From: Bacteroidota bacterium
GTDB lineage: Bacteria > Bacteroidota > Bacteroidia > Chitinophagales > Chitinophagaceae
Reading direction: 5' to 3'
DNA: 64,000 bases
Assembly: GCA_020161535.1 (NCBI GenBank)
Contig: JAIUNW010000007.1
Location: forward strand, 124,001-188,000
Positions within the stretch are counted from its first letter, which is position 1. Every line of letters begins with the position of its first letter. Both the position numbers and the translations under genes were made by a program. Positions 8,715-16,578 of the stretch are shown piece after piece. Below the pieces are notes generated by a model. It saw only the letters and a program-made list of their open reading frames with translations. It was not told the origin of the DNA and ran no database searches.

Positions 8715-9906
8715 TGCAGCTTTGCTGAAGCGCATTAAACAAGCTGCTGCCGATTTGCAATCATCGGTTGTGGGTTGGCGACGCTATTTACACCAACAGC
8801 CTGAGCTTTCCTTCAAAGAATACAACAGCGCTGCTTTTGTCAAGGCTAAACTCGACGAATGGCAGATTGCCTGGCAGCCCATTGCCGGCACCGGCGTGCT
8901 CGCCACCTTGCAAGGCAAACAACCAGGCAATCAAACTATTGCCTTGCGTGCAGACTTGGATGCATTGCCCATTCAGGAATCAAACACAACATCGTATGCA
9001 TCTGCTTCTCCGGGCATCATGCATGCCTGTGGTCACGATGCACATACGGCATCGCTATTGGGCACTGCTGCCATTTTGCAAAATATAAGAGATGATTTTG
9101 GCGGCACCGTTAAACTCTTGTTTCAACCATCAGAAGAAGTGTTACCTGGCGGTGCGGGAATGATGATAGCCGAAGGCGCTCTGTCAAACCCGGTTCCTGC
9201 TTCTATCATCGGGCAACATGTTTCGCCGGCACTACCAGTGGGAAAAATTGGTATTCGTGCTGGCAAATTCATGGCTTCGATGGATGAAATCAGCCTGCTC
9301 GTGAAAGGTCGCGGTGGTCACGGCGCCCAGCCACACCTCAATATTGATCCGGTCATGATCACGGCGCAATTGCTTACCGCGTTACAACAAGTAGTGAGTC
9401 GACGCGCCAATCCCTTTATACCGACGGTACTTTCATTTGGAAAAATCGAAGCCAAAGGCGCGTTCAATATCATTCCGAATGAAGTGTTTCTGCAAGGCAC
9501 ATTCCGCACATTCGACGAAGAATGGCGTGAAGAAGCCCATCGGTTGCTGACGAATATGGCTATACAAACAGCTCAAAGTATGGGCGGTGAATGTATGGTA
9601 AACATCAACAAAGGCTATCCCTATCTGGTGAATGACGAAGCGGTTACCAAGGTTTTACGGGAAACAGCCATCCGATACCTGGGCCGCGAAAATGTGGTAG
9701 ACATAGACCCCTGGATGGCAGCGGAAGATTTCGCCCGGTATTCGCATGCATTACCCGCCTGCTTTTACCTGCTGGGTATCGCCAACGAACCAGCGGGCAT
9801 CACTGCCTCACTCCATTCGCCCGCCTTCGATATCGATGAAGCCTCGCTGGCGATTAGTACTGGCCTTATGGCTTGTATCGCAATCGAACAATTGTCTATT
9901 TATTAA
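8683..9906 (+). CDS. M20-family amidohydrolase (N-acyl-amino-acid/IAA-type)
   Basis: A 407-residue zinc hydrolase of the M20/M40 (amidohydrolase, hippurate hydrolase) group, which usually removes acyl groups from amines. The zinc-site motifs are visible: MHACGHDAH (Cys116, His118, His121), FQPSEE (Glu151-Glu152, general base and ligand) and a late His in SLHSPAF. RADLDALPI and the GGHGAQPH dimerisation-domain motif also match the family. No signal peptide is seen, so it is predicted cytoplasmic, unlike its operon neighbours. I chose ATG 8683, inside the end of the amidohydrolase gene; the long open frame before it, back to 8344, is antiregister sequence of that gene. In this context it may deacylate an amino compound released by the upstream enzymes. 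Confidence 0.9.
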   Translation: MPTNYSGSVVDAALLKRIKQAAADLQSSVVGWRRYLHQQPELSFKEYNSAAFVKAKLDEWQIAWQPIAGTGVLATLQGKQPGNQTIALRADLDALPIQESNTTSYASASPGIMHACGHDAHTASLLGTAAILQNIRDDFGGTVKLLFQPSEEVLPGGAGMMIAEGALSNPVPASIIGQHVSPALPVGKIGIRAGKFMASMDEISLLVKGRGGHGAQPHLNIDPVMITAQLLTALQQVVSRRANPFIPTVLSFGKIEAKGAFNIIPNEVFLQGTFRTFDEEWREEAHRLLTNMAIQTAQSMGGECMVNINKGYPYLVNDEAVTKVLRETAIRYLGRENVVDIDPWMAAEDFARYSHALPACFYLLGIANEPAGITASLHSPAFDIDEASLAISTGLMACIAIEQLSIY

Positions 9907-9921
9907 CCAAAATCAATAACA

Positions 9922-10953
9922 ATGGATTCACGCCAAACCACGTGCCTTCTTTACCTGGCCATTGGTGCCAGTATTTGTTTTGGAGGCTGTACAAGAGAAA
10001 TGGCTTCAGACGCCAACGCCAGGCAAAAAACAAATGTTACCGCTGCTAACGCATCCCTGACCAGCGGCACCCCGCTGCCCGGCGGTCGCGCTTACTATGT
10101 TGTTGCCCTTATGGGTGGTGCTTCCACCCAAAAATTTGTTCGTATTGCACAGTATTCATTCACTGCCGGATCGGGTTCAACAGGAACTGTTACCGAAGAA
10201 TTTAAGTATTGGAGTCAGCAGTTTACCGGTAACGCCTATTCCAACAAAGTAGCCACGGGTTACACAACAGGTAACTGCCTCTATGACAACTGTACCATAA
10301 AAACCCCCATCGGGTTCCAACCCGGTCAGGCCTGGAAAACATTAGCGGGTACCTATTATATTGATGTAAATGGCCGCGTCGTCATCAACTGGACCGGTGG
10401 TTCACGCGAAACCTGGACCATCAGCTATCCAAAAACCTATTATGCCATGTTCACCATATTCAATTCTAATTATGATGTGCAGCATGGATGGGCATTCGGC
10501 TCCAATACCAATTTCAATACTGGCGCAAACATGGCGCAGATCAAAGCCGCTGGCAATCTTAATACGGCCGACTATTGGCAGAATGCCTATGGTGTACCCG
10601 ATCAGCAATCAACGGGCCAGTATTGGAACATGGGTGCCTATAACCAATGCTCCACCCCTTCGCTGCAAATCACCGAATCAGGCGCCGCTTGTTCGAACAA
10701 TCGCTGGCATTCTTATGTGGCCGGCAATCCTGCTACCGACAAAAGAAAAAATTATTGGAATCACCAATTAGATGTGGTTACCTGCGCCGATGTGCCGGGT
10801 CCTTGTATTAGTCCGCAAGCCGGTCATACCGTCGCCATGCTGCAGGTGCTCGACGACGCCGGCACTTTCAGGGGCTGGGTAGCAACAGAAGCCAGCCTTC
10901 ATGCTCGTGCCACAGGCAATGCAGTGGTAGGTAGTTTCTATTACGTGAAATGA
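9922..10953 (+). CDS. Unknown secreted lipoprotein, cysteine-containing
   Basis: A 343-residue protein I do not recognise. It has a signal peptide with lipobox FGGC (Cys23) and a low-complexity linker to about residue 55. The following domain is rich in aromatics, Gly, Ser and Thr, and most likely beta-structured. Several cysteines occur in close pairs (GNCLYDNC; CADVPGPC), suggesting disulphides outside the cytoplasm. It is the last gene of the rightward operon, 15 nt after the M20 gene, and is followed by a strong terminator. A ligand-binding or glycan-active surface protein would fit, but nothing in the sequence proves this. Confidence 0.7.
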   Translation: MDSRQTTCLLYLAIGASICFGGCTREMASDANARQKTNVTAANASLTSGTPLPGGRAYYVVALMGGASTQKFVRIAQYSFTAGSGSTGTVTEEFKYWSQQFTGNAYSNKVATGYTTGNCLYDNCTIKTPIGFQPGQAWKTLAGTYYIDVNGRVVINWTGGSRETWTISYPKTYYAMFTIFNSNYDVQHGWAFGSNTNFNTGANMAQIKAAGNLNTADYWQNAYGVPDQQSTGQYWNMGAYNQCSTPSLQITESGAACSNNRWHSYVAGNPATDKRKNYWNHQLDVVTCADVPGPCISPQAGHTVAMLQVLDDAGTFRGWVATEASLHARATGNAVVGSFYYVK

Positions 10954-10972
10954 TTTGAAAGGTGTACAAAAA

Positions 10973-11003
10973 GAAGGGCGCCCCATTTCGGTGGCGCCCT
11001 TTG
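10973..11003. terminator. Bidirectional rho-independent terminator
   Basis: The stem AAGGGCGCC / GGCGCCCTT with a 10-nt loop, flanked by As and Ts, lies between the convergent ends of the rightward susC1 operon and the leftward susC2 operon. Confidence 0.85.
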
Positions 11004-11019
11004 CTATGGCTAATCAGTG

Positions 11020-11379
11020 TTAATGCTGTTGCGGTGCAGCCCAATAGGTACAGTATCCATTGGGGTTAACTTCCCCTTTGAATAACTGGCAGCCTGGAAA
11101 TTTTCTTTCATCCGTAGGTGCCAGGTACAAGGTGCAATTGGCGCAATAACTGTCTTCCATCGGCGTGTGTTCTACATAACCGAGTTGCTTTCTTTTGGCC
11201 AGATCAGCTTCGGTAACGCTGCCATCGTCGACCGGTTTTTTGGCTGAATCTATTTCCGGCTTCGTTTTAGCTTTTTCGGTATCCGCGCTGTTGCCGCAAG
11301 CTGTCAGCAGCAAACCCAGTGTGGCGATAGAACCACCGGTAACAAACAGCTGCTGCAAAAAATCTCTTCTGGTTTTCAT
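11020..11379 (-). CDS. High-potential iron-sulfur protein (HiPIP)
   Basis: A 119-residue small redox protein. It has a twin-arginine leader (TRRDFLQQ) and a lipobox-like LTAC (Cys28), so it is probably exported folded and possibly membrane-anchored. The C-terminal domain has the HiPIP pattern Cys79-x2-Cys82-x14-Cys97-x12-Cys110 (CANC, FPGC, GYC), which binds one [4Fe-4S] cluster. HiPIPs shuttle single electrons in the periplasm. It is the last gene of the long leftward operon after a beta-propeller and a PVC-type dehydrogenase-like lipoprotein, so it is a plausible electron acceptor for that pair. The shared terminator follows at once. Confidence 0.9.
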   Translation of the reverse strand: MKTRRDFLQQLFVTGGSIATLGLLLTACGNSADTEKAKTKPEIDSAKKPVDDGSVTEADLAKRKQLGYVEHTPMEDSYCANCTLYLAPTDERKFPGCQLFKGEVNPNGYCTYWAAPQQH

Positions 11380-11390
11380 GTTCTGCTTTT

Positions 11391-13304
11391 TTATTTGTTG
11401 GTACTATCAGGTAGCGTATAACTGAATAAATGTGATTTGCTCAGGAAATAAATTTTCCCGGCTTGAAAATCGCCACCGGCTTCAATTTGCACCGGCGAGG
11501 CAGCCAATAGTTCAATGCGTTGTTTCTTTGTATCCACCTGCGCGATTCCTTTTGCCAGCAACACATACAACTCCCCTTTTTTTGCGCCGCGAATAAAAAC
11601 CCGGGGTGCCTGTGCCCAGGCAGTCAACCCCAACCGGTCTTTTACATCTTCCTGGTACAACAATTTCTTACTGCGGGGATCAAATACAAAAAAAATGTGC
11701 AGGTCTGCAATGCCATACACCAGTCCATTGTCGCCAACACAAAGGTCACTGTAATCCTGCACGCCGGCAATCAACGCAGACTGCCATAGAATTTTCTTTT
11801 TACTGATGTCCATGATATACAGCGATGCTTCTTTCGCCTTTTTTTCACCACCCGTTCCCGGCATCGTGGTGGTACCGGCGATAATTTGTTTTTGGTTTAG
11901 TAAACCCATGCTCATGGTCGATTGATCGGGCAACACCAAACTATCGCTCAACACCCGGGCCTTTTTTGTTTTCTTATCCCAAAAAAGCAAGCCGCCACCG
12001 GTGTATCCATATTCAGGCGTGCCACTTAAAATAACTTCGTCGTCTGTAATCAACAAACTATGGGGTCGATGGGTATGTAACACAGAAGCGGCTAGTAAAT
12101 GCGGATTAGCATCTGTTGTCGAAGGCTCCTGGTCGTTCCACTGGTTGAATGGATTCCATTGCAACAATGCGCCTTGTGGATACACGCCAAAATACACTTC
12201 TTTGCCCTTTACTTCTACGGTATTGAATTGACCATAGGCCGGAAAATGTTGCCACTCACCCGTGCGCGGTTTGTATTGAAACAAACGCATGGGAAATGTA
12301 GCACCGCCGGCAATCGATCCGTCGGGCATAGCTGCCAGCCCCATTACCAATGAGCCTTCACTCCGGTAGTCAAAATGCAGCGTATCGGTTCGCCCGGAAT
12401 TTCTTTCAACATACAAACGATGCTCTACCATATCTATCGAAACCGCCTTGCCCTGTCGTTTAAATTTTCCATAAAACAGGTTTTGGTCGCCTGTAACCTG
12501 CGGCAACTCTTTCACCACCTGTTCGCCGGCTACCGGCAACCGTTTGCCCGCCAACAAGCGAAACCAACCTTCTTTGTTTCCTTTCAATGCATTGGCATAG
12601 ACTTCTCCGTTCTGTTGCCGATATACAAAGGCCGAGCCCCTCACCCGTTCTTCTTCTTTCAACATCACCTGGTTGGTTTTTGTAAGCGGGTCAAAAGCCA
12701 ATACCTGGCTGGCGGTATTACCCAAACCTACATATACCCATCCGCTGTCGTCAACGGCGATGGATCGTGGATATTGACGCCAGTTCTGCTGGTACAGAAA
12801 ACCATAATCATTAAAATTCCCATTGCTGGGATCATACGATACCAATCCACTGTTTGGATAAGTCACCGCCCAGATCAGCCCCTTACTGTCTTCGGTAAAA
12901 GCCATCGCCATTTGTGGCGAAGCTTCCTTCGAAAAAACAAATCCCGGCATCGCCGGATCAAACTCCACAAAATAATTATTGAAAAAAGTGTAAAACCGGT
13001 TGCGCGATGAAAGTAAAGAGGCATACGGCGCGTCGCCCACTGGAAACGGAATATCAAACTGACGGCTCTGGCCCGTTTCTGCATCAATCATCAACAAGCC
13101 ATAACCACCTCGATGATCGAACAACCAAGACAGCAATACATCTCTTCCGTTTTCATCAACAGCAGCGGCGGTGCCGCGGTGAACACTCACGGGACAAGCC
13201 ACCCCCAGATCAGTAAATGCGTTGCCGGTAGCCTGCGCAAAGCAGGCTACACGAAAAACGCAGCTAACAAAAACTAAACCTAGAAACAAAAACAAATTTT
13301 TCAT
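11391..13304 (-). CDS. Secreted beta-propeller protein
   Basis: A 637-residue exported protein. The signal peptide has a core at about 4-21 and ends CFAQ. The rest shows repeated propeller-like blades of the SMP-30/NHL/PQQ type (WVYVGLGNTASQ, FDPLTKT, LLFWDKKTKKA and similar). No catalytic motif or heme site is obvious. It lies between the PVC-type dehydrogenase-like gene (26 nt upstream) and the HiPIP gene (11 nt downstream), and these three probably work together. It could be a sugar lactonase-like or dehydrogenase-like propeller or a binding scaffold; I cannot distinguish these. Confidence 0.7.
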   Translation of the reverse strand: MKNLFLFLGLVFVSCVFRVACFAQATGNAFTDLGVACPVSVHRGTAAAVDENGRDVLLSWLFDHRGGYGLLMIDAETGQSRQFDIPFPVGDAPYASLLSSRNRFYTFFNNYFVEFDPAMPGFVFSKEASPQMAMAFTEDSKGLIWAVTYPNSGLVSYDPSNGNFNDYGFLYQQNWRQYPRSIAVDDSGWVYVGLGNTASQVLAFDPLTKTNQVMLKEEERVRGSAFVYRQQNGEVYANALKGNKEGWFRLLAGKRLPVAGEQVVKELPQVTGDQNLFYGKFKRQGKAVSIDMVEHRLYVERNSGRTDTLHFDYRSEGSLVMGLAAMPDGSIAGGATFPMRLFQYKPRTGEWQHFPAYGQFNTVEVKGKEVYFGVYPQGALLQWNPFNQWNDQEPSTTDANPHLLAASVLHTHRPHSLLITDDEVILSGTPEYGYTGGGLLFWDKKTKKARVLSDSLVLPDQSTMSMGLLNQKQIIAGTTTMPGTGGEKKAKEASLYIMDISKKKILWQSALIAGVQDYSDLCVGDNGLVYGIADLHIFFVFDPRSKKLLYQEDVKDRLGLTAWAQAPRVFIRGAKKGELYVLLAKGIAQVDTKKQRIELLAASPVQIEAGGDFQAGKIYFLSKSHLFSYTLPDSTNK

Positions 13305-13329
13305 AGCCGTTGCCAGATCAGGGGTAGTT

Positions 13330-15477
13330 TTATTTTTTATTTGACAGCGACAACAGGCTGACCGCAGAATCTTTTACTGCACCGGCGCCTTCGGTCGACA
13401 TCTTTTTCAACCAACCCTGCATGGCAGCATCTATCGGTAACGCTTTGGGTGAGCGATACGCTTTTGACAATGCTTTCAGTGCCGCCAACATCCATTGTTG
13501 GTTAACAGCACTATTGGCCTTCGAAATACTATTCAATAACAAGGCGGTTTCTCCTTTCTTGTTGCGTGCCGCAATAATGCCCGTTATTTCTTCTACCAAT
13601 TGTGTTTTGTCGGCAGTTGCCTCATTGGTAAAGGCGGGGCTGCTCAACAGCCGCTGCATAAAAGCTGCAGAAGAACCTGCATCGGTGCTCAATACCGCTG
13701 TTCGGAACCATTGGTTGGCTTTGTATTTTTCCAACACCGTAGCAAAGGCTTTTTCGTTGGCGGGATTGTTGAATTCACCAAGACTTAAGACAGCCTGCAA
13801 AGCCACTTTGGCCGACGAATCATTGATTGCTGCCAATATAAGCGGGTAACAAGCCGGGTACTTCTCGGCCAACATCAGTCCGTGTTCCCTGACAGCAGCC
13901 ACCGGGTCAACGATTGCTTTCTTCACCAAATCGATGTTGAGGGTCGACAGCGATTCAAGCACATACAAAGCATGTAACCGCGCGCGGCCATCGTTCGATT
14001 CCTGTACAAGTTTTACCAACAAGGGCACCACCGATTTGTCTTGCCTTTCCAGCAACAATCGATGTGCTGTACTTCGCATCCATTGGTTGTTGTGCGATAA
14101 CAAACCAACCAATTCAGCACTGCTCATAGCGGCGAGGTTCGTGTTTACCGGCTTATAAGCACCAGCCTCTTTCGGCAACACGCGATAGATACGACCCATA
14201 TCACTGCCGCGCATAAAATCCATATCGGTTTTCAGGCTATCGGGAATAGAAACAGGGGTTTCAATGTGTTGCCGGTAATAGTCGATGATATACAAACAAC
14301 CATCCGGACCTACCACAAATCCTACTGGCCTGAACCATGAATCGGTGGAAGCAAGAAACTCACGGTCTTTTTCAGCGGCACCACGTGTTGCTGTATAAGC
14401 GGCACTGGAATCATTCAACAACATCACATCGCGATGTACCAGGTTGCCAGCTACTTCGCCCGTAAAAATATTACCATAATATTCTTTTGCGTACGCATCG
14501 CCTTCATAAACGGTGCCACCCGAAGCACCTGTAAAATGATCGTCGGCGTATTCCACCCGATCGAGGTGTTGCTCCTTGTAATTTCGATTTCGCGCATCTG
14601 TTCGCGCTTGGCGCCAATACGGCGGCGGCGTTTCCTGGAACATGATGGGATCGTGGTCAGAAATATTAATAATGGCGCGCGGATTTTTCAAAAATGCATG
14701 TCGGTGGGTGTAGCGCCAGGGAATAACCGATTGCTGAATATGAATGGTATTTTCCGTAAAGAACCGATGTCCCCAGTCATTGATGGTTTGGCCAAATTGC
14801 CCCGGACCAGTTTCGAGTTCAAATTTTCCATTGTCCAACCTAAAACGAAAATCTGCGCCCTGCATTTGCAAAGCCGGTGAACCCGGTTTTCCCGGAATAG
14901 TAACCGTACCTGCTTGTCCGCGGTTATTGGCATAAATCCAGTTGTCAACGCCGAAGCGAAGACTTGTTATCTGTGCTTCTGAATTGGCTTTGAAGAAGCC
15001 GGTGAACAACACTTCGCGTATATCCGCTTTGTGATCGCCGGTCGTGTCTTTCAGGTACAAGATATCTGGTGCTGCCGTGCAAATCAAGCCACCTTTCCAG
15101 GGCAAAATACTCGTCGCCTCCGATAGCTTATCAGCAAAAACGATGGCAGAATCTATTTTACCATCTTTGTTTGCATCTATAAGCATCCTGATATTTCCAG
15201 CTTCTTTTCCCGGCTCAGGCGGAAAAGGATAATCAGGCATTTCGACCACATAGGCATTCCCTTGTTCATCGAATACCATATCGACCGGGTCAAGCACATT
15301 CGGCTCGACGGCAAAAGTTTCAATCTTGAAATCCTTGTTCAACTGAAAATGCGCCATCGATTCATCCGGACGCATGGGTTCGGGGTATTTCGGCTCCTTC
15401 TTGTTTTCACGGCAAGCCATAAGGCCCAGGGCCAGTATCAGCATGCCTGCAAGGGCCTTGTTCTTTACAATTATCAT
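13330..15477 (-). CDS. PVC-type dehydrogenase-like lipoprotein with HEAT-like repeats
   Basis: A 715-residue surface or periplasmic lipoprotein (lipobox LGLMAC, Cys22). Residues about 45-420 match the propeller of PVC-type membrane-bound dehydrogenases: FAVEPNVLDPVDMVFDEQGNAYVVEM, DANKDGKIDSAIVFAD, LRFGVDNWIYANNRG and the GPDGCLYIIDYYRQHIE stretch. The C-terminal third is alpha-helical with HEAT-like repeats (RSTAHRLLLER, ARLHALYVLESL, ALQAVLSLGEF). The terminal cytochrome c domain found in many relatives is absent: there is no CxxCH. Electron transfer might use the HiPIP encoded two genes downstream. It starts 14 nt after the DUF5017-like gene. The substrate is unknown; relatives act near sugar catabolism genes. 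Confidence 0.8.
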   Translation of the reverse strand: MIIVKNKALAGMLILALGLMACRENKKEPKYPEPMRPDESMAHFQLNKDFKIETFAVEPNVLDPVDMVFDEQGNAYVVEMPDYPFPPEPGKEAGNIRMLIDANKDGKIDSAIVFADKLSEATSILPWKGGLICTAAPDILYLKDTTGDHKADIREVLFTGFFKANSEAQITSLRFGVDNWIYANNRGQAGTVTIPGKPGSPALQMQGADFRFRLDNGKFELETGPGQFGQTINDWGHRFFTENTIHIQQSVIPWRYTHRHAFLKNPRAIINISDHDPIMFQETPPPYWRQARTDARNRNYKEQHLDRVEYADDHFTGASGGTVYEGDAYAKEYYGNIFTGEVAGNLVHRDVMLLNDSSAAYTATRGAAEKDREFLASTDSWFRPVGFVVGPDGCLYIIDYYRQHIETPVSIPDSLKTDMDFMRGSDMGRIYRVLPKEAGAYKPVNTNLAAMSSAELVGLLSHNNQWMRSTAHRLLLERQDKSVVPLLVKLVQESNDGRARLHALYVLESLSTLNIDLVKKAIVDPVAAVREHGLMLAEKYPACYPLILAAINDSSAKVALQAVLSLGEFNNPANEKAFATVLEKYKANQWFRTAVLSTDAGSSAAFMQRLLSSPAFTNEATADKTQLVEEITGIIAARNKKGETALLLNSISKANSAVNQQWMLAALKALSKAYRSPKALPIDAAMQGWLKKMSTEGAGAVKDSAVSLLSLSNKK

Positions 15478-15491
15478 AGTTCTGTCGAGAA

Positions 15492-16556
15492 TTATTGAAC
15501 GGTAATCTGAATGCTTTTTACTGTTTGTTTTGATTGTTCAATACTGTTATCAGACCCCACAAAAGTGGCGGTATAAGTACCTGGTTTGGCGTAGGTGTAT
15601 TGAAAAAGGGTAATGGGCGCCGCTATAATACCTGCTTTAATGGTGGTAGACCAGTCGGGACCCAGGTCGACCGAGGTTGCCGTGATGGGGCGGCTTACTG
15701 CCCAGTTTTCACTGGTTGGATCATTCCAAGGGCTGGCAGGATCAAAGGGCAGTTGTAAAACAGCCAACGGATTATATGACAAACTTTGCGGATCAAAAAT
15801 AGGGTTGTTTGGATTTAGCAATGGATTGGTCGAATCATATCTCGGCAAGGTAGCATAGAGATATTCATTGCCATACATCGTGAGTCGGGTGGCCGTTACA
15901 CTTGACCGCGCAGGCGCGTTTTCTTTGTTTTCATCAATGATGCGAAAGCCAATACTGTTTTGGTCAAAGATGGTTAGCGGTGCATTGTTAAAACTTACGT
16001 CCCTGCTCTTGATCGCAAAGCTCTGGAAAAAATACTGCCGGGCAAGGCCATTGGTTTCCTGCGGCTGTGTAAGATACCGGATAGCAATGTACAAAGGTTT
16101 GCCTGCCGTTGTAAGGTCAGAAATATCAACCGTTCCAGAAGCCGTAAAACTAGCGGTTGCACCCAGTACGAAGCGACTGGTGATATCTGTCCAGGTGGCT
16201 GCTTTAAGGCTGGCAACACTGGAATAATCTCCGTTAAAATCAGTCGACGCCAGTATCGACAACTGGTTTGTTTGGGTTCCCAATTGCACACTGCTGGTAA
16301 ATTGCATGGTAATACCGCCATTGCTTACATCAAAAGTGCGGCCATCTTTGAATGCATAGTCTTTCAGCAATTCGCCCGAATAAAACGAGATTATATGGGC
16401 ATTGCCTGTAATCTTAAAACTGACTGGCTTACCGGCAGTAAAACTGCTGCCATCGGTGCTAACATCAAAGGTTGGCGCAGACACTTCCATTTGTTTGTTA
16501 CAAGCCGCTGCTACATACAAGCCGGCCAGCAACAGTATATAATAGATTCGTTTCAT
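15492..16556 (-). CDS. DUF5017-like surface lipoprotein
   Basis: A 354-residue lipoprotein (lipobox VAAAC at Cys18) located right after susD, the usual place for extra surface glycan-binding proteins. The N-terminal domain (SFTAGKPVSFKITGNAHIISFYSGE) is PKD/Ig-like and followed by a jelly-roll-like region, which matches my memory of DUF5017 proteins. A PKD-like strand pattern (FQYTYAKPGTYTATFVGS) closes the protein. I used the ATG at 16556; an upstream non-ATG extension to 16625 overlaps susD and lacks signal-peptide character. It probably binds the same ligand as the SusCD complex. Confidence 0.75.
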   Translation of the reverse strand: MKRIYYILLLAGLYVAAACNKQMEVSAPTFDVSTDGSSFTAGKPVSFKITGNAHIISFYSGELLKDYAFKDGRTFDVSNGGITMQFTSSVQLGTQTNQLSILASTDFNGDYSSVASLKAATWTDITSRFVLGATASFTASGTVDISDLTTAGKPLYIAIRYLTQPQETNGLARQYFFQSFAIKSRDVSFNNAPLTIFDQNSIGFRIIDENKENAPARSSVTATRLTMYGNEYLYATLPRYDSTNPLLNPNNPIFDPQSLSYNPLAVLQLPFDPASPWNDPTSENWAVSRPITATSVDLGPDWSTTIKAGIIAAPITLFQYTYAKPGTYTATFVGSDNSIEQSKQTVKSIQITVQ

Positions 16557-16578
16557 AATGTTTTGTTTGGGCGTTAAA

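Noticed and set aside
12375..13010. Open frame of 211 codons antisense to the beta-propeller gene
   Set aside because: It opposes a well-supported secreted protein and has no start context or domain.
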